Below are positions 8,856 through 16,883 of a stretch of DNA of 44,026 nt, piece after piece. The stretch's first letter is position 1. Each line of letters starts with the position of its first letter. A model generated the notes under the pieces. That model made no database searches. It was not told the origin of the DNA and was given only the letters and a program-made list of their open reading frames with translations. The position numbers and the translations under genes are program-made. This DNA is from a virus: positions 1 through 44,026 of IMG/VR virus record IMGVR_UViG_3300045120_000191. One strand, given 5' to 3'.

Positions 8856-10351
8856 TTCTTACCTCGTTTTTTGACATCCATCAAGAACGGTCCAACCGTC
8901 CACGGGTCTTCTTCCATCATCTGGACTCGCAAACGAAAATCGCGAGATGTCTCGCGGAAATCGACGAACCCATCTCCAGTTACGTATCGCGGCGGCGACG
9001 TAGTTTCTACCGGGCTAGATCGATCCATTTTCTTGTATAGAGTAAATGACAAGCAATCCCGATCCGCCGCGACCAGTTCCGGGCGCATCTGATGGAACGT
9101 AGACCAATTGTCTCCACTATTCACGTTGATGGTGAATGTCTCTGCCCACGGCAAAGATTCTGGCAGATAGCTCCAGCCGTTCTCGTGAATATACACCTTC
9201 GTGCCATCCGACATGATAGGATGAGGGTCCGACCCGTACGACAAAGCACAGGTTCGACTAAGCTTCGCCATACTCCACACATTTCGGCGATAATCTAAGA
9301 TAGCGGCCCGAACATTTTTGCCAGAAGCGTCAGCGAAAAACCACCATGCCTCTGATTTATTAGTTAAATTTACCATAAATGCATTGTTGATGCAAGCTTG
9401 GACGTCAATATATTGCTTCACCCAATCCCAGATTAAACATGGAACCATGCCGGTTCTGGTACCGTCATAAATCCAATATCCGTCGTTTGACGCCCAAATA
9501 ACGCCCTCTGGTACTCGGATTATGGAATGCGAACCTAGAGGAAGTGGCGCATCAGCGATTTGCTCATAAGAATAAACGTAAGGGAGCCCGACTGATTTTA
9601 TGTGGTAATTGTTGTGAACACCAGCCATGTAGATGCCGCCGAAAAATAGCTCAGCAGTAACAATAGGAGTGGTCGGCTCGAGGTCGTAATACCCAGCCTT
9701 ACTATTCACATCTGTAAACAGCCAATCGGTGTCATCCTCTTGATCGCACCACCCGAATTTATCTGTCTTGCCGCCCATGCCAAATAGCATTATATGACGC
9801 TCGGGCGTAATCAGGAAAAATCGATTGTTCGTAGGGGCGTTTGGACGCGCTGTAAGCAGCGTTCCAGCCGCAGCAGCCGGGTCCCACCCCAACAACCTAC
9901 CATCGTAACTCCACATTACCCGGAGTTGGTCACCCCAATTGTCCAGTGAATATATCTCGCCGTATCCCTTGGTGCGAGGCGGCCTGCCAGTTCGCGGCGT
10001 CCCGTAATGACTATAACTATACTTAAAATCACCGTAGCCAGCATTCCCCGAGGGGGGTGTGATTCCGCCGGTTGGAGTTATATCAATGAAACTATCTTCA
10101 ATACTTACATAACAATGTTTTTCACATAAATATGCCGTGTAAGTAATACCACCATTCGTCAACCATCTATGAATTTTGCGGACAGGCGAGGCGAACACTA
10201 TAGTTTTCAGTGGAACCCAACCGCCGATAGGAGATATAGTATCCCCCTCCCAGCGAATCATGTGAACTTCGCGCCAATTCGAACTATTCTTCGCCTTTGA
10301 CGCCGTGTTTCTGACGCCAGCAGGAATGTCTACTGGAACCATATTACCCAT
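8852..10351 (-). CDS. Tail nozzle / hub-like beta-rich protein
   Basis: 499 aa. The protein is rich in Trp, Tyr and Gly with many short beta-type repeats (DGRLLGWD, DGYWIYDGT, DGTKVYIHE), as in the beta-propeller proteins that form the tail nozzle of short-tailed phages (P22 gp10 and SU10-nozzle-like class). It is the right size for that class and immediately follows the collar-type fibre gene. Start ATG 10351 abuts the fibre stop. Assignment rests on composition and position; I do not see a decisive motif. Confidence 0.7.
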   Translation of the reverse strand: MGNMVPVDIPAGVRNTASKAKNSSNWREVHMIRWEGDTISPIGGWVPLKTIVFASPVRKIHRWLTNGGITYTAYLCEKHCYVSIEDSFIDITPTGGITPPSGNAGYGDFKYSYSHYGTPRTGRPPRTKGYGEIYSLDNWGDQLRVMWSYDGRLLGWDPAAAAGTLLTARPNAPTNNRFFLITPERHIMLFGMGGKTDKFGWCDQEDDTDWLFTDVNSKAGYYDLEPTTPIVTAELFFGGIYMAGVHNNYHIKSVGLPYVYSYEQIADAPLPLGSHSIIRVPEGVIWASNDGYWIYDGTRTGMVPCLIWDWVKQYIDVQACINNAFMVNLTNKSEAWWFFADASGKNVRAAILDYRRNVWSMAKLSRTCALSYGSDPHPIMSDGTKVYIHENGWSYLPESLPWAETFTINVNSGDNWSTFHQMRPELVAADRDCLSFTLYKKMDRSSPVETTSPPRYVTGDGFVDFRETSRDFRLRVQMMEEDPWTVGPFLMDVKKRGKK

Positions 10352-11124
10352 TACAAACCTGTCTTAATCATGTACATGAACGCCACGTTGCGCGGCCTTG
10401 TTTCATCCACTCCGGTTGCGTTTATCGTAGAATTGTTGACAGTAATGGCATGGGTATGATTAGCGCTCTGAGCACCAGTTGTACCACTCACCGAAACAGT
10501 GTGGGTATGCGCTCCAGATGAACCCGTAACATTACCATCTGTAACGTAACCAGATCCGCTAGGAGCCAACCCATTACCAATAGTAGGCGTTACAGTAGAG
10601 CCGCCCATTGGGTGCGTGTGAGCGCCAGCAGATGAAGTAGTTGACGTTGTATCCGAAAATGGGTGGGTGTGGCCAACACTATTAATGCCGGAAGAAGCAG
10701 TATGATTGTGTTGCCTCATCCCATCAGCTTGCGGCACGCCGAGAGTGCGACCCGAATCGACACCCCTTCCACCATCAAAGCCGCGAGCAAATTCGCCGCG
10801 CATATCAGGTAAGTTAAACGTGTTAACTCCATCGCCAGCGCCGTAGTTTGCTCCGATTACAGCGAAAAGCAGGGCGTAAGTGGTTCTCGAGATGGCGGAC
10901 CCATTACACTCCAACCATCCGGCAGGAACTGCAGTTGCCGCTCGCATCGCCACAGTTCCGATCGGCATTGCGTTGCCGATATTGGTTTTGAACGTGTCGA
11001 AGTTGGTCTTAAGAATACCATCTATCGACGACCAGTTCGCATTGAGCTTGGTGCCCCACGTGTCGTCGGATGCCCCTATTTCGGGGAGTACGAATGAATA
11101 ATTAGCAGTTAAGCCGTCGGCCAT
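10351..11124 (-). CDS. Tail fibre with phage tail collar domain
   Basis: 257 aa. Residues 1-45 form an anchor (NY...PE-GAS-DTWG-KLN pattern) shared with the larger fibre at 13287-14534. Residues about 53-115 are a tail collar domain (PIGTVAMRA...PAGWLECNGSAISRTTYALLF...FNLPDMRGEF). The C-terminal half carries repeated H-x-H motifs (HNH, HTH, THTHAI), which in fibre tips bind metal ions along the trimer axis. GGAGG lies 8 nt before the ATG. Predicted to be a receptor-binding fibre. Confidence 0.9.
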   Translation of the reverse strand: MADGLTANYSFVLPEIGASDDTWGTKLNANWSSIDGILKTNFDTFKTNIGNAMPIGTVAMRAATAVPAGWLECNGSAISRTTYALLFAVIGANYGAGDGVNTFNLPDMRGEFARGFDGGRGVDSGRTLGVPQADGMRQHNHTASSGINSVGHTHPFSDTTSTTSSAGAHTHPMGGSTVTPTIGNGLAPSGSGYVTDGNVTGSSGAHTHTVSVSGTTGAQSANHTHAITVNNSTINATGVDETRPRNVAFMYMIKTGL

Positions 11125-11128
11125 CTCA

Positions 11129-11293
11129 TTACCTCCAAAACAATATCAATACCAATAATACAACGATGATTAAACCGATAGGAGCGCCGCCTCGCCAACC
11201 ATAGCCGAAATATGGTCCTCCGCCCCATGGGCCGATGCCACCAACCAATAATAGTATCAGCAACACAACCAGAACGACGTAGAGGATGTTCAT
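11129..11293 (-). CDS. 54-aa membrane protein, DUF3309-like, in lysis position
   Basis: 54 aa, ATG overlapping the endolysin stop (ATGA). The layout is a hydrophobic segment (residues 3-20), a short Gly/Trp/Tyr loop (GPWGGGPYFGYGW) and a second hydrophobic segment (39-53), ending in Trp-Arg. This matches the DUF3309 pattern of very small two-helix proteins. Directly downstream of the endolysin, it is the best candidate for a holin or other lysis membrane factor, but that is inference. The gene is easily missed because it is so short. Confidence 0.75.
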   Translation of the reverse strand: MNILYVVLVVLLILLLVGGIGPWGGGPYFGYGWRGGAPIGLIIVVLLVLILFWR

Positions 11294-11853
11294 GACGCCT
11301 CCTTGATTGCCGTTAGGAACTGGTCGTAATAGCCAGCAATCATTTCATCGCAGTCGTTACCGTTGATAATCTGCCGGGCATTAATGGGGTCATCGTCCTC
11401 GTCGTTGAAGTACTGGCCGAGCTTAGCGCCAGTGAACCATCCCTCGGCCATGCCGCGGAACATAATGCGCGCCGCGATTAGAGAATCCCTAGCCATCTCA
11501 GGATGCTTCACTAAATCTCGATCATCAATAAGGCCCAGAGCAGCGCTAGCGTTGCGGTAATTATCTTCCCACGTCAAGTGAACATCGCCGCGACCGTAAT
11601 ACGGGTAATAATCCTTGCTCTGGAGGTAATCTTCGCCGCCGCCCTCAATGTTTGGCCACATCTTTCGGCCAGTCTCGTGGTAAACAGTTGCCAGCATATA
11701 AGCGAGCCATCGAAAATCGGTCATGGGAGTACCAGTTGCCTGATATTCCCACAAGGCAAGTATGACGTTCTGGCCATCAACCTGTTGCTGAGTCAACGCA
11801 CCTTCGAACAGTGCGCCACGAACATTATTGAAATATATGTCGCGGTCGATCAT
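11290..11853 (-). CDS. Endolysin, GH19/lysozyme-like
   Basis: 187 aa. The sequence AYMLATVYHETG places a probable catalytic Glu at residue 60, and YYGRGDVHLTW with N-Y farther on matches the Y-x-G-R-G-x-x-Q/H-L-T-x-x-N-Y signature of chitinase-like (GH19) phage endolysins that cut peptidoglycan glycan strands. There is no signal peptide, so export would need a holin; the small membrane gene immediately downstream fits. ATG 11853 overlaps the preceding stop. Confidence 0.85.
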   Translation of the reverse strand: MIDRDIYFNNVRGALFEGALTQQQVDGQNVILALWEYQATGTPMTDFRWLAYMLATVYHETGRKMWPNIEGGGEDYLQSKDYYPYYGRGDVHLTWEDNYRNASAALGLIDDRDLVKHPEMARDSLIAARIMFRGMAEGWFTGAKLGQYFNDEDDDPINARQIINGNDCDEMIAGYYDQFLTAIKEAS

Positions 11854-12380
11854 TTGTATGTTCCGCCCGGTTCAAATAAACGGCGCACCAATTCAGGTGG
11901 CAACGTTCGCAATATTGACGCCATTGACATTGCAGGATTCGCAGGTACCGACGGCAATGATAACCCCTGTGTTGCTCCCGGCCAGCGCTCATGCTGAGGT
12001 GAAACAGCTAGATCAGGTGAGAACGAGGTAGGAGGTCCTGCAGTTGCTCCCGGCCACATCAAACTAGGATCACGCATTGGCGACGGCGGTGACGGTGGGT
12101 TCTGCCACATCTGATCAGGCGGACGCGCCGGAGACTGTGCATCCGGCCTTAGCTGTGGTCTTGGAATTATGTCCCCACCCCCGCCTCCACCCCCAGATGG
12201 CCTAGCCGCAGGTGTTGGAACATTATCCTGCGACAAAATTCCGCTATGCATAAATCGCTGCGCCGTAGAATTGCCGAATCCCCCAGCGATATTAGCACTT
12301 CGTATTGCACGATCGCGATCGCCGTTATAACGATCCATATTCAACTTAACTAGTTGATCATATTCGTCGCGGTTGATCAT
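11850..12380 (-). CDS. Proline/glycine-rich 176-aa late protein
   Basis: 176 aa. The N-terminal 55 residues are charged and probably helical (INRDEYDQLVKLNMDRYNGDRDRA). They are followed by a run of seven Gly and a long Pro-rich stretch with a repeated MWPGAT/RWPGAT motif. The C-terminal 25 residues are again helical. No known family. It lies between the FlbD-like protein and the endolysin with overlapping ends, and may be a linker or minor structural protein. Confidence 0.65.
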   Translation of the reverse strand: MINRDEYDQLVKLNMDRYNGDRDRAIRSANIAGGFGNSTAQRFMHSGILSQDNVPTPAARPSGGGGGGGDIIPRPQLRPDAQSPARPPDQMWQNPPSPPSPMRDPSLMWPGATAGPPTSFSPDLAVSPQHERWPGATQGLSLPSVPANPAMSMASILRTLPPELVRRLFEPGGTYK

Positions 12381-12595
12381 GGTTTACCTTCCATCATCTT
12401 GCGCACGGTGTCGCAGTTCTCCGCCACCGACAGGAAGCTGCCGTCGGTGAGGCGGACCACGCACTGCACGGCATCGGGCAGCACCTTGTTCGGGCCAGGG
12501 TTCGCCGATAGCAACTGTGTAACTTGCCTCGGATTGACCAGCACCACGCGGCCGTCAATCATATGCAACACAATTAAGGCAACAGCGATCGTCAT
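12377..12595 (-). CDS. Small FlbD-like-fold protein
   Basis: 72 aa. ATG 12595 overlaps the previous TGA (TGATG). The pattern IDGR-x-V-x-VNPRQV ... RLTDGSFLSVAE resembles the short beta proteins related to FlbD that are common in phages of alphaproteobacteria. Role unknown. It lies at the left edge of the GC-rich block that also covers the fibre C-terminus and the next gene. Confidence 0.65.
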   Translation of the reverse strand: MTIAVALIVLHMIDGRVVLVNPRQVTQLLSANPGPNKVLPDAVQCVVRLTDGSFLSVAENCDTVRKMMEGKP

Positions 12596-13287
12596 CAGTA
12601 AACCCACTCGACCTTGATCAGTGACCCGGCCGCCCAACTGCCTCCGCTGGGGATGATCTGGAAGGCCGGCAGCTGGGTGAGCGCCGTGAACGCTGCGGCG
12701 GCGAGATAGCCGTTGCCGAGGACATCGACATAGCCGGTCGCCGCGTTCGTGTTGTAGCTGCTGCCGTGCCAGCGCGCGCCGAACAGCGCCGGGCTGGCCG
12801 GCTTGCTGACCATCAGGTCGAGGTCGAACGTCACCGGGATGTTTGTCACGTCCGTAGTGGTAGCCAGCGGCATCCCGCTGGCTGCGGCGGCTACCGCCTT
12901 GGCCGGCGACGTGCCGGTCCCGGTGGGCAGCGTGGTGCTGGCGACGCTGTAGTCGGACGCGCCCGACAGGAAGGTCGAGCCGTCAGCGCTGGCGCGCAGC
13001 AGCGGAGCCGACGGCTGGGTGCCGAGGTAGATTTTGCCATAGACGCGCGCCGCCTTGGCCGGCACCGGCACCGTGATGTTTTGACCGGCTGCGCCGGTCG
13101 GGTTGAACATCTGGTGCTTCAGCCGCCAGACGCCGTTGACGCGGACGTACTCGTTGCCGTCGCTTGGTGCGTCGGCTATCGCTACCGACGACACCAGCTT
13201 CCAGACAGTGCCGTCCCACTGCCACGACGGCCCGCCGGCAGGCGAGTAAATCGCGCCGACGGTCGGGGCGTTGGGGAAGTCAAACAT
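12595..13287 (-). CDS. Fibre-associated putative receptor-binding protein
   Basis: 230 aa with ATG 13287 overlapping the stop of the long fibre gene (TGATG); the longer open frame upstream is Arg-rich and not credible. The N-terminus has Gly/Trp motifs typical of fibres (PSWQWDGTVWKL), and ADAPSDGNEYVR repeats a motif of the upstream fibre ([11 protein letters not shown]), suggesting shared module ancestry. The rest is predicted beta. High GC compared with the rest of the arm points to recent acquisition. A tail-tip or fibre-cap role is inferred. Confidence 0.7.
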   Translation of the reverse strand: MFDFPNAPTVGAIYSPAGGPSWQWDGTVWKLVSSVAIADAPSDGNEYVRVNGVWRLKHQMFNPTGAAGQNITVPVPAKAARVYGKIYLGTQPSAPLLRASADGSTFLSGASDYSVASTTLPTGTGTSPAKAVAAAASGMPLATTTDVTNIPVTFDLDLMVSKPASPALFGARWHGSSYNTNAATGYVDVLGNGYLAAAAFTALTQLPAFQIIPSGGSWAAGSLIKVEWVY

Positions 13288-14534
13288 CAGCGGTACTCCG
13301 TGATGATGACGACGCCCTGATAGCCGCTGCCGCCTACGGCGTTCGCACCGGCAACGTTGACCGCGTATCCGCCTCCGCCGCCAGCCCCATAGGACGTAGC
13401 AGCGGCCCCGTCGGCAAATGCCGCACCGGTACCGGCATTTACTGAAAAACCTCGTCCACCACCGCCCCAAGGACCGGGAGCGCCGTTGCCACCGCAGGCA
13501 CTGGCGTTGCTCGCCCCATTGGGGACCGAGCCAGCCGATAAGCCGGGTGCGCCTGTTGTGCCCTGAATGTTGATGTCACCACCAGTTCCTGCGCCGCCCG
13601 TGCCGCCATTGGCGAAGTTCAGCTGAGTACCCGGCGTCATTCCAGCGCCGGGACTACCGCCGACACCCTGCAGCGTATTGACGGTATCGGTATAGCTGCT
13701 GGCCCCGCCAGCCGTGATTGCGGGGCCAGCCGCGCCAATCGTTATCGTCTTGGTCGCGGCACGCACCGTCGCATCGACGGTGATCAGCTTCTTGGCGTAG
13801 CCGCCTGCACCGCCCCCAGCGGCAGCGCGTGCCGTACCGGCAGAGGACGATCCCGCCGTGGTGCCAGCGCCGCCACCGCCGCCGACGACCTCGATGTCGG
13901 CAGTGAGCGTCGTCGCGTCGAATTGGAACGATGTCGTCGTGCCGAGTGCGGTGATAACCGTGCGCTTGAAGGGCGAGGCCAGACCCTGCGGAGCGCCGCT
14001 GTTGATCTGCACCCACTGCGACGTGTTGCCGTCGTCGTACCAGATGTACAGGTTGCCGGTGTCGCTCTCCCACCATAACTGTCCCGGCTGCGGCGACGAC
14101 GGCGCATTATCTGAAACAGATGTTCCAGCAGGCACCGAAACAGGAGACCAATTCGAACTCTTACGAACGTATTGCGTTCCATCGTTAGGTGCTTCACCTA
14201 TTCCGGGAGGGGGTAACGTCTGCCAAGACTTATCACCACGCCAATATTGCGCCGTGGTTCCCGCCGAAATGGCAGGTTCTTTCCCGCCAATAGCTGTATC
14301 CTGCGCGGATTGTCCAGCCACAAGACCCGTTACATCTGACTGCGCAATCGGAAGCGTTGGAGGAAACGTAGCTGGCTTTCCCGGAAGTGTCGCCCAACTA
14401 GTCTTGTTGTCCGTAGCCTTTAACTGGGCATCGATAATATCCAAATCAGTGTTGAGCTTGGGTCCCCAAGTATCGCGGCTAGCGCCCGGTTCAGGTTTGG
14501 TAAGCCCATAATTGGGGGTTACAGTATCTACCAC
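13287..14534 (-). CDS. Glycine-rich tail fibre protein
   Basis: 415 aa. Residues 1-45 are the same anchor module as in the 257-aa fibre ([18 protein letters not shown] then KLN). Residues about 46-145 contain fibre motifs found in many phage tail proteins (WRGDKSW, then [18 protein letters not shown]). The C-terminal 200 residues are a Gly/Ala/Ser-rich domain with runs of five Gly, of the kind forming polyglycine sandwiches in phage adhesins. GC content rises sharply at about 14,100, inside the gene, so the C-terminal part appears to have been exchanged. Confidence 0.85.
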   Translation of the reverse strand: MVDTVTPNYGLTKPEPGASRDTWGPKLNTDLDIIDAQLKATDNKTSWATLPGKPATFPPTLPIAQSDVTGLVAGQSAQDTAIGGKEPAISAGTTAQYWRGDKSWQTLPPPGIGEAPNDGTQYVRKSSNWSPVSVPAGTSVSDNAPSSPQPGQLWWESDTGNLYIWYDDGNTSQWVQINSGAPQGLASPFKRTVITALGTTTSFQFDATTLTADIEVVGGGGGAGTTAGSSSAGTARAAAGGGAGGYAKKLITVDATVRAATKTITIGAAGPAITAGGASSYTDTVNTLQGVGGSPGAGMTPGTQLNFANGGTGGAGTGGDINIQGTTGAPGLSAGSVPNGASNASACGGNGAPGPWGGGGRGFSVNAGTGAAFADGAAATSYGAGGGGGYAVNVAGANAVGGSGYQGVVIITEYR

Positions 14535-14923
14535 GACTTATTTGGCCTCATATCAGGACCTTCAGGAATCCATGGCCCTTCGCCATTATTTTCGGCGATC
14601 CACCCACCGTCCTCCGGAACATTGGGAATCCAATCAGAATCTCCAGAAATAGGATTCCAATATTTTCCGAGATATTCGTTAGAATCCACGCCGAAAAGAA
14701 TGGTGGTAGTTCCGTGCAATGAGCCAGTAATGTTTAGCCTGCTATAAACTCCGACAGGAATCTGAACCTGCCCGGTCATGGAAATAATGCCGACACGCAG
14801 CAGATCAGCATAAACACTTACCGGAATATATGCCTTAGCGTCAAATAGCCAAACAGGAAGATAGGAGTAAAACCCATCCCCGTAGTCCAACTTGCCGTAG
14901 TCAGATTCGCTAAAGTCAGCCAT
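14528..14923 (-). CDS. 131-aa putative tail protein
   Basis: 131 aa. I chose ATG 14923, which overlaps the preceding TAA (TAATG); the upstream extension overlaps the previous gene completely. The sequence is beta-rich with repeated V-Y-x-x-L motifs ([11 protein letters not shown]-like and [11 protein letters not shown]) and a C-terminus full of Trp, Pro and Gly. No family recognised with certainty. Position between the fibre-like 125-aa gene and the long fibre supports a tail or fibre-attachment part. Confidence 0.65.
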   Translation of the reverse strand: MADFSESDYGKLDYGDGFYSYLPVWLFDAKAYIPVSVYADLLRVGIISMTGQVQIPVGVYSRLNITGSLHGTTTILFGVDSNEYLGKYWNPISGDSDWIPNVPEDGGWIAENNGEGPWIPEGPDMRPNKSW

Positions 14924-15300
14924 TACGGTAGCGGTTCGTCGGTCCCTATCTTGAGTGCCCCTACATTCCATCGAGCGGTATCTTCTATATCCACCGTCTT
15001 TGGTGTATTCACTGGCCACCCGCCATAAAACGTTCCAGCGGACGCGGCGCTCCATATCCCAAAAAATCCGATAATTCCCCAAGCAGCCGTCGCCGTGGGG
15101 AACTGGATCAAAGCACTGTTAGCCGCCACAGTAGGATTCGTGCCAGTCTTGGTGAATGCAGCAGACTGTCGAGCATAAGCTCCACCGGCTACTTCATTCA
15201 ACCCAGTATCGCCGGGATCAGCGGTGTGAAGGGAAATAAATCTCCCGGTAAGAAGAGTATCCAGAACCAAATTTTCGCCGTTGGGAGCCAGCCCGCTCAT
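14923..15300 (-). CDS. Tail-fibre-like protein (short phage fibre domain)
   Basis: 125 aa. The pattern L-D-x-L-L ... ISLHTADPGDTGLNEVAGG-YAR ... WG-I-GFFGIWSAASAG-FYGG ... PKTV---DTARW-VGAL is a widespread short phage protein annotated as a tail fibre or neck-type protein. It fills almost the whole length. It follows the adaptor gene with overlapping ends. Function as a head fibre, neck whisker or fibre base cannot be settled from sequence. Confidence 0.75.
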   Translation of the reverse strand: MSGLAPNGENLVLDTLLTGRFISLHTADPGDTGLNEVAGGAYARQSAAFTKTGTNPTVAANSALIQFPTATAAWGIIGFFGIWSAASAGTFYGGWPVNTPKTVDIEDTARWNVGALKIGTDEPLP

Positions 15301-15899
15301 CCGAATGTCGCCCTTTTCTTGGATACCAGCATCGATCCGCTTGCTTTGGAGAGCTGATTGGTAGTGTTGATAGCCGTAATGTAATCGTCAACGGCCTTCA
15401 GCCAAGTTCCTTCGCGTTCATCCTCAATAGCGTACAATGAAGCGTGCCAAAGTGTGGTCAGCGTAAATAGCCGATTATAAAATTTTGAGAGCCACGTTGG
15501 GTCGAGTTCAAGAGGAGGAATAGTCTGGTAATATGAAATTTCGACCTCAGTTCCATTTACTGTATCCACATTACCAACCAAAATATAATTACCCACAATA
15601 GTATAGTTACCAGAATTGTTGCTGCCGAGAGAATAGAAATAATCTCTGGGAGCGTAGATGAGCGGCTTGCCATTCCTGATCCGAACCGTGTCCAGTTCCA
15701 ACCAATCAGCCGGAAGCAACACGCGACCAAGCGATACCACCGACCAGTCAATTTGAACCATATGCTTGCAGCGGAGTTTTTCAGATAAGTACTCCTCAGA
15801 CATTCGAGCCCAAGATGTTACAACGCTATCCGAATATATCTCTTCGCCTAGGTTTAGCCACCCGCGAATAACGCTACAAAAATCTGAGATTGCGCTCAT
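15297..15899 (-). CDS. Head-tail adaptor-like protein
   Basis: 200 aa. The pattern of N-terminal helices (VIRGWLNLGEEIYSDSVVTSWARMSEEYLSEKL, here split over residues 10-42), a central beta segment with LPADWLELDTVRI, and C-terminal helices (FYNRLFTLTTLWHASLYAIEDE) is that of the adaptor that docks under the portal in SU10/P22-type short tails. It follows the capsid block in the expected place. Start ATG overlaps the preceding stop. Confidence 0.7.
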   Translation of the reverse strand: MSAISDFCSVIRGWLNLGEEIYSDSVVTSWARMSEEYLSEKLRCKHMVQIDWSVVSLGRVLLPADWLELDTVRIRNGKPLIYAPRDYFYSLGSNNSGNYTIVGNYILVGNVDTVNGTEVEISYYQTIPPLELDPTWLSKFYNRLFTLTTLWHASLYAIEDEREGTWLKAVDDYITAINTTNQLSKASGSMLVSKKRATFG

Positions 15900-16204
15900 T
15901 TACCCACTCGACCTTGCCAAACGCGAAAAACGGCGTTATCGGGATCGTCGAGCCATTTAGCCCAGTCTCGGTCATCCCATTGTTCGCGCATCGATTTCTC
16001 GACTACGGTGAGCGGCACCCCTCGGGCCAAGAGCTTGTTGGTCGATCGTCTAGGGTGCAATTCACGCATTATCTGGTTATTTTCGATAATGCGTCCCATA
16101 TCCATTTCAGTGTGCACGACGAGTCGATCGGGATACTCGTCGTCGGTTATCGAGGTCCTCCTAACCCCACCGCTATCGCGGTATACTCGTTTAATCTCAG
16201 CCAT
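15896..16204 (-). CDS. 102-aa late protein of unknown function
   Basis: 102 aa, basic N-terminus, two Trp/Asp motifs near the end (WDDRDWAKWLDDPDN). No known domain. Its ATG directly abuts the -10 box of a promoter on the same strand (16205-16233), so a transcript from that promoter would start inside the gene; the full protein would then depend on read-through from upstream. No good ribosome site precedes this ATG, so the start is uncertain. Confidence 0.6.
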   Translation of the reverse strand: MAEIKRVYRDSGGVRRTSITDDEYPDRLVVHTEMDMGRIIENNQIMRELHPRRSTNKLLARGVPLTVVEKSMREQWDDRDWAKWLDDPDNAVFRVWQGRVGK

Positions 16205-16233
16205 AGTATAACACTCCGGTGGGCGGCTGTCAA
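16205..16233 (-). promoter_or_regulatory. Sigma70-like promoter for the tail module
   Basis: On the minus strand: TTGACA (16233-16228), 17-base spacer, TATACT (16210-16205). The predicted start falls near 16198, a few bases inside the following reading frame. Confidence 0.6.
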
Positions 16234-16246
16234 GTACTAAGGCGAA

Positions 16247-16462
16247 TCACTTAAATAGCTTGCCCAGCTTTTTCTTCTTTTTCTGACGATTCTTCGAAAG
16301 GATGCCGGTATGCGATGGGGCATATTTCGGCAACTTTCCGCCGGGATCGTGCGCCGTAAATTTAGCAGCTACGTCCTGCGAAATTCCTGTCTTAGCCGCA
16401 ACCGCCGGGTCATTTTCGACCGCATGCATCAAGTTGCGTTGCTTTTGTGATTTGAAAGGCAT
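16247..16462 (-). CDS. Small basic head-region protein
   Basis: 71 aa with GGAGG before ATG 16462. Begins MPFKSQKQRNLMHAV, a pattern shared by short phage proteins of unknown function found near capsid genes. It ends in a Lys-rich tail (KKKKKLGKLFK) that could bind DNA or act in the capsid interior. Only three bases separate it from the 104-aa gene upstream. Confidence 0.7.
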   Translation of the reverse strand: MPFKSQKQRNLMHAVENDPAVAAKTGISQDVAAKFTAHDPGGKLPKYAPSHTGILSKNRQKKKKKLGKLFK

Positions 16463-16464
16463 AG

Positions 16465-16779
16465 TTACCTCCCTCGTATCTCGACATTCCCCCGAACCAC
16501 GATGATGTGATCCTCCCCTTTTTCGGTTCGGACGAATATGTCATCAGTAGGCTCGAGATTGTCGAACGTCATCGAAAGGCGGTGGCCAGTAAACTCATCG
16601 AGCCCGCTAGACACAGTGAAGAATTCCGGATTCGCATCCGTGGGGGAATCCCCGGTGCCGAGGAGAACAATGCGTAGCTTCGCGTTGAACTGGATGAACA
16701 ACGCCAGATGCGACTGAGCACCATCTGTTATCTTGACGTAATTTTCATCCACAGGTAGGTAGTCGGTCTTGACGGCCAT
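16465..16779 (-). CDS. 104-aa putative capsid-associated protein
   Basis: 104 aa from ATG 16779, supported by GGAGGTAAC just upstream; the longer frame runs through the terminator and is rejected. Mostly beta strands with LRIVLLGTGDSPTDANPEFF. No recognised domain. As the first gene after the major capsid gene and behind its terminator, a head decoration or completion role is possible. Confidence 0.65.
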   Translation of the reverse strand: MAVKTDYLPVDENYVKITDGAQSHLALFIQFNAKLRIVLLGTGDSPTDANPEFFTVSSGLDEFTGHRLSMTFDNLEPTDDIFVRTEKGEDHIIVVRGNVEIRGR

Positions 16780-16791
16780 CGTTACCTCCAG

Positions 16792-16819
16792 AAAAAGGGC
16801 GGCCTGCAGGAAGGCCGCC
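16792..16819 (-). terminator. Rho-independent terminator after the major capsid gene
   Basis: On the minus strand an 8-bp perfect stem (GGCGGCCT / AGGCCGCC, 16819-16812 with 16805-16798) with a 6-base loop is followed by C and TTTTT. It lies between the capsid stop (16884) and the next start (16779), a usual arrangement that lets capsid mRNA exceed downstream message. Confidence 0.8.
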
Positions 16820-16883
16820 AATCTAGATTTCCATCTCGTGCAGTCGGTTGAGTTACGGGGGAACCCCCGAAACGTGCCGCATT

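Noticed and set aside
10440-10470. TTGACA on the plus strand inside the collar-fibre gene
   Set aside because: No suitable -10 at 17 bases and it points against the operon; the match comes from coding sequence.
13858-14511. 217-codon plus-strand frame opposite the glycine-rich fibre
   Set aside because: Mirror of a GC-rich repetitive gene; no ribosome site and no domain.
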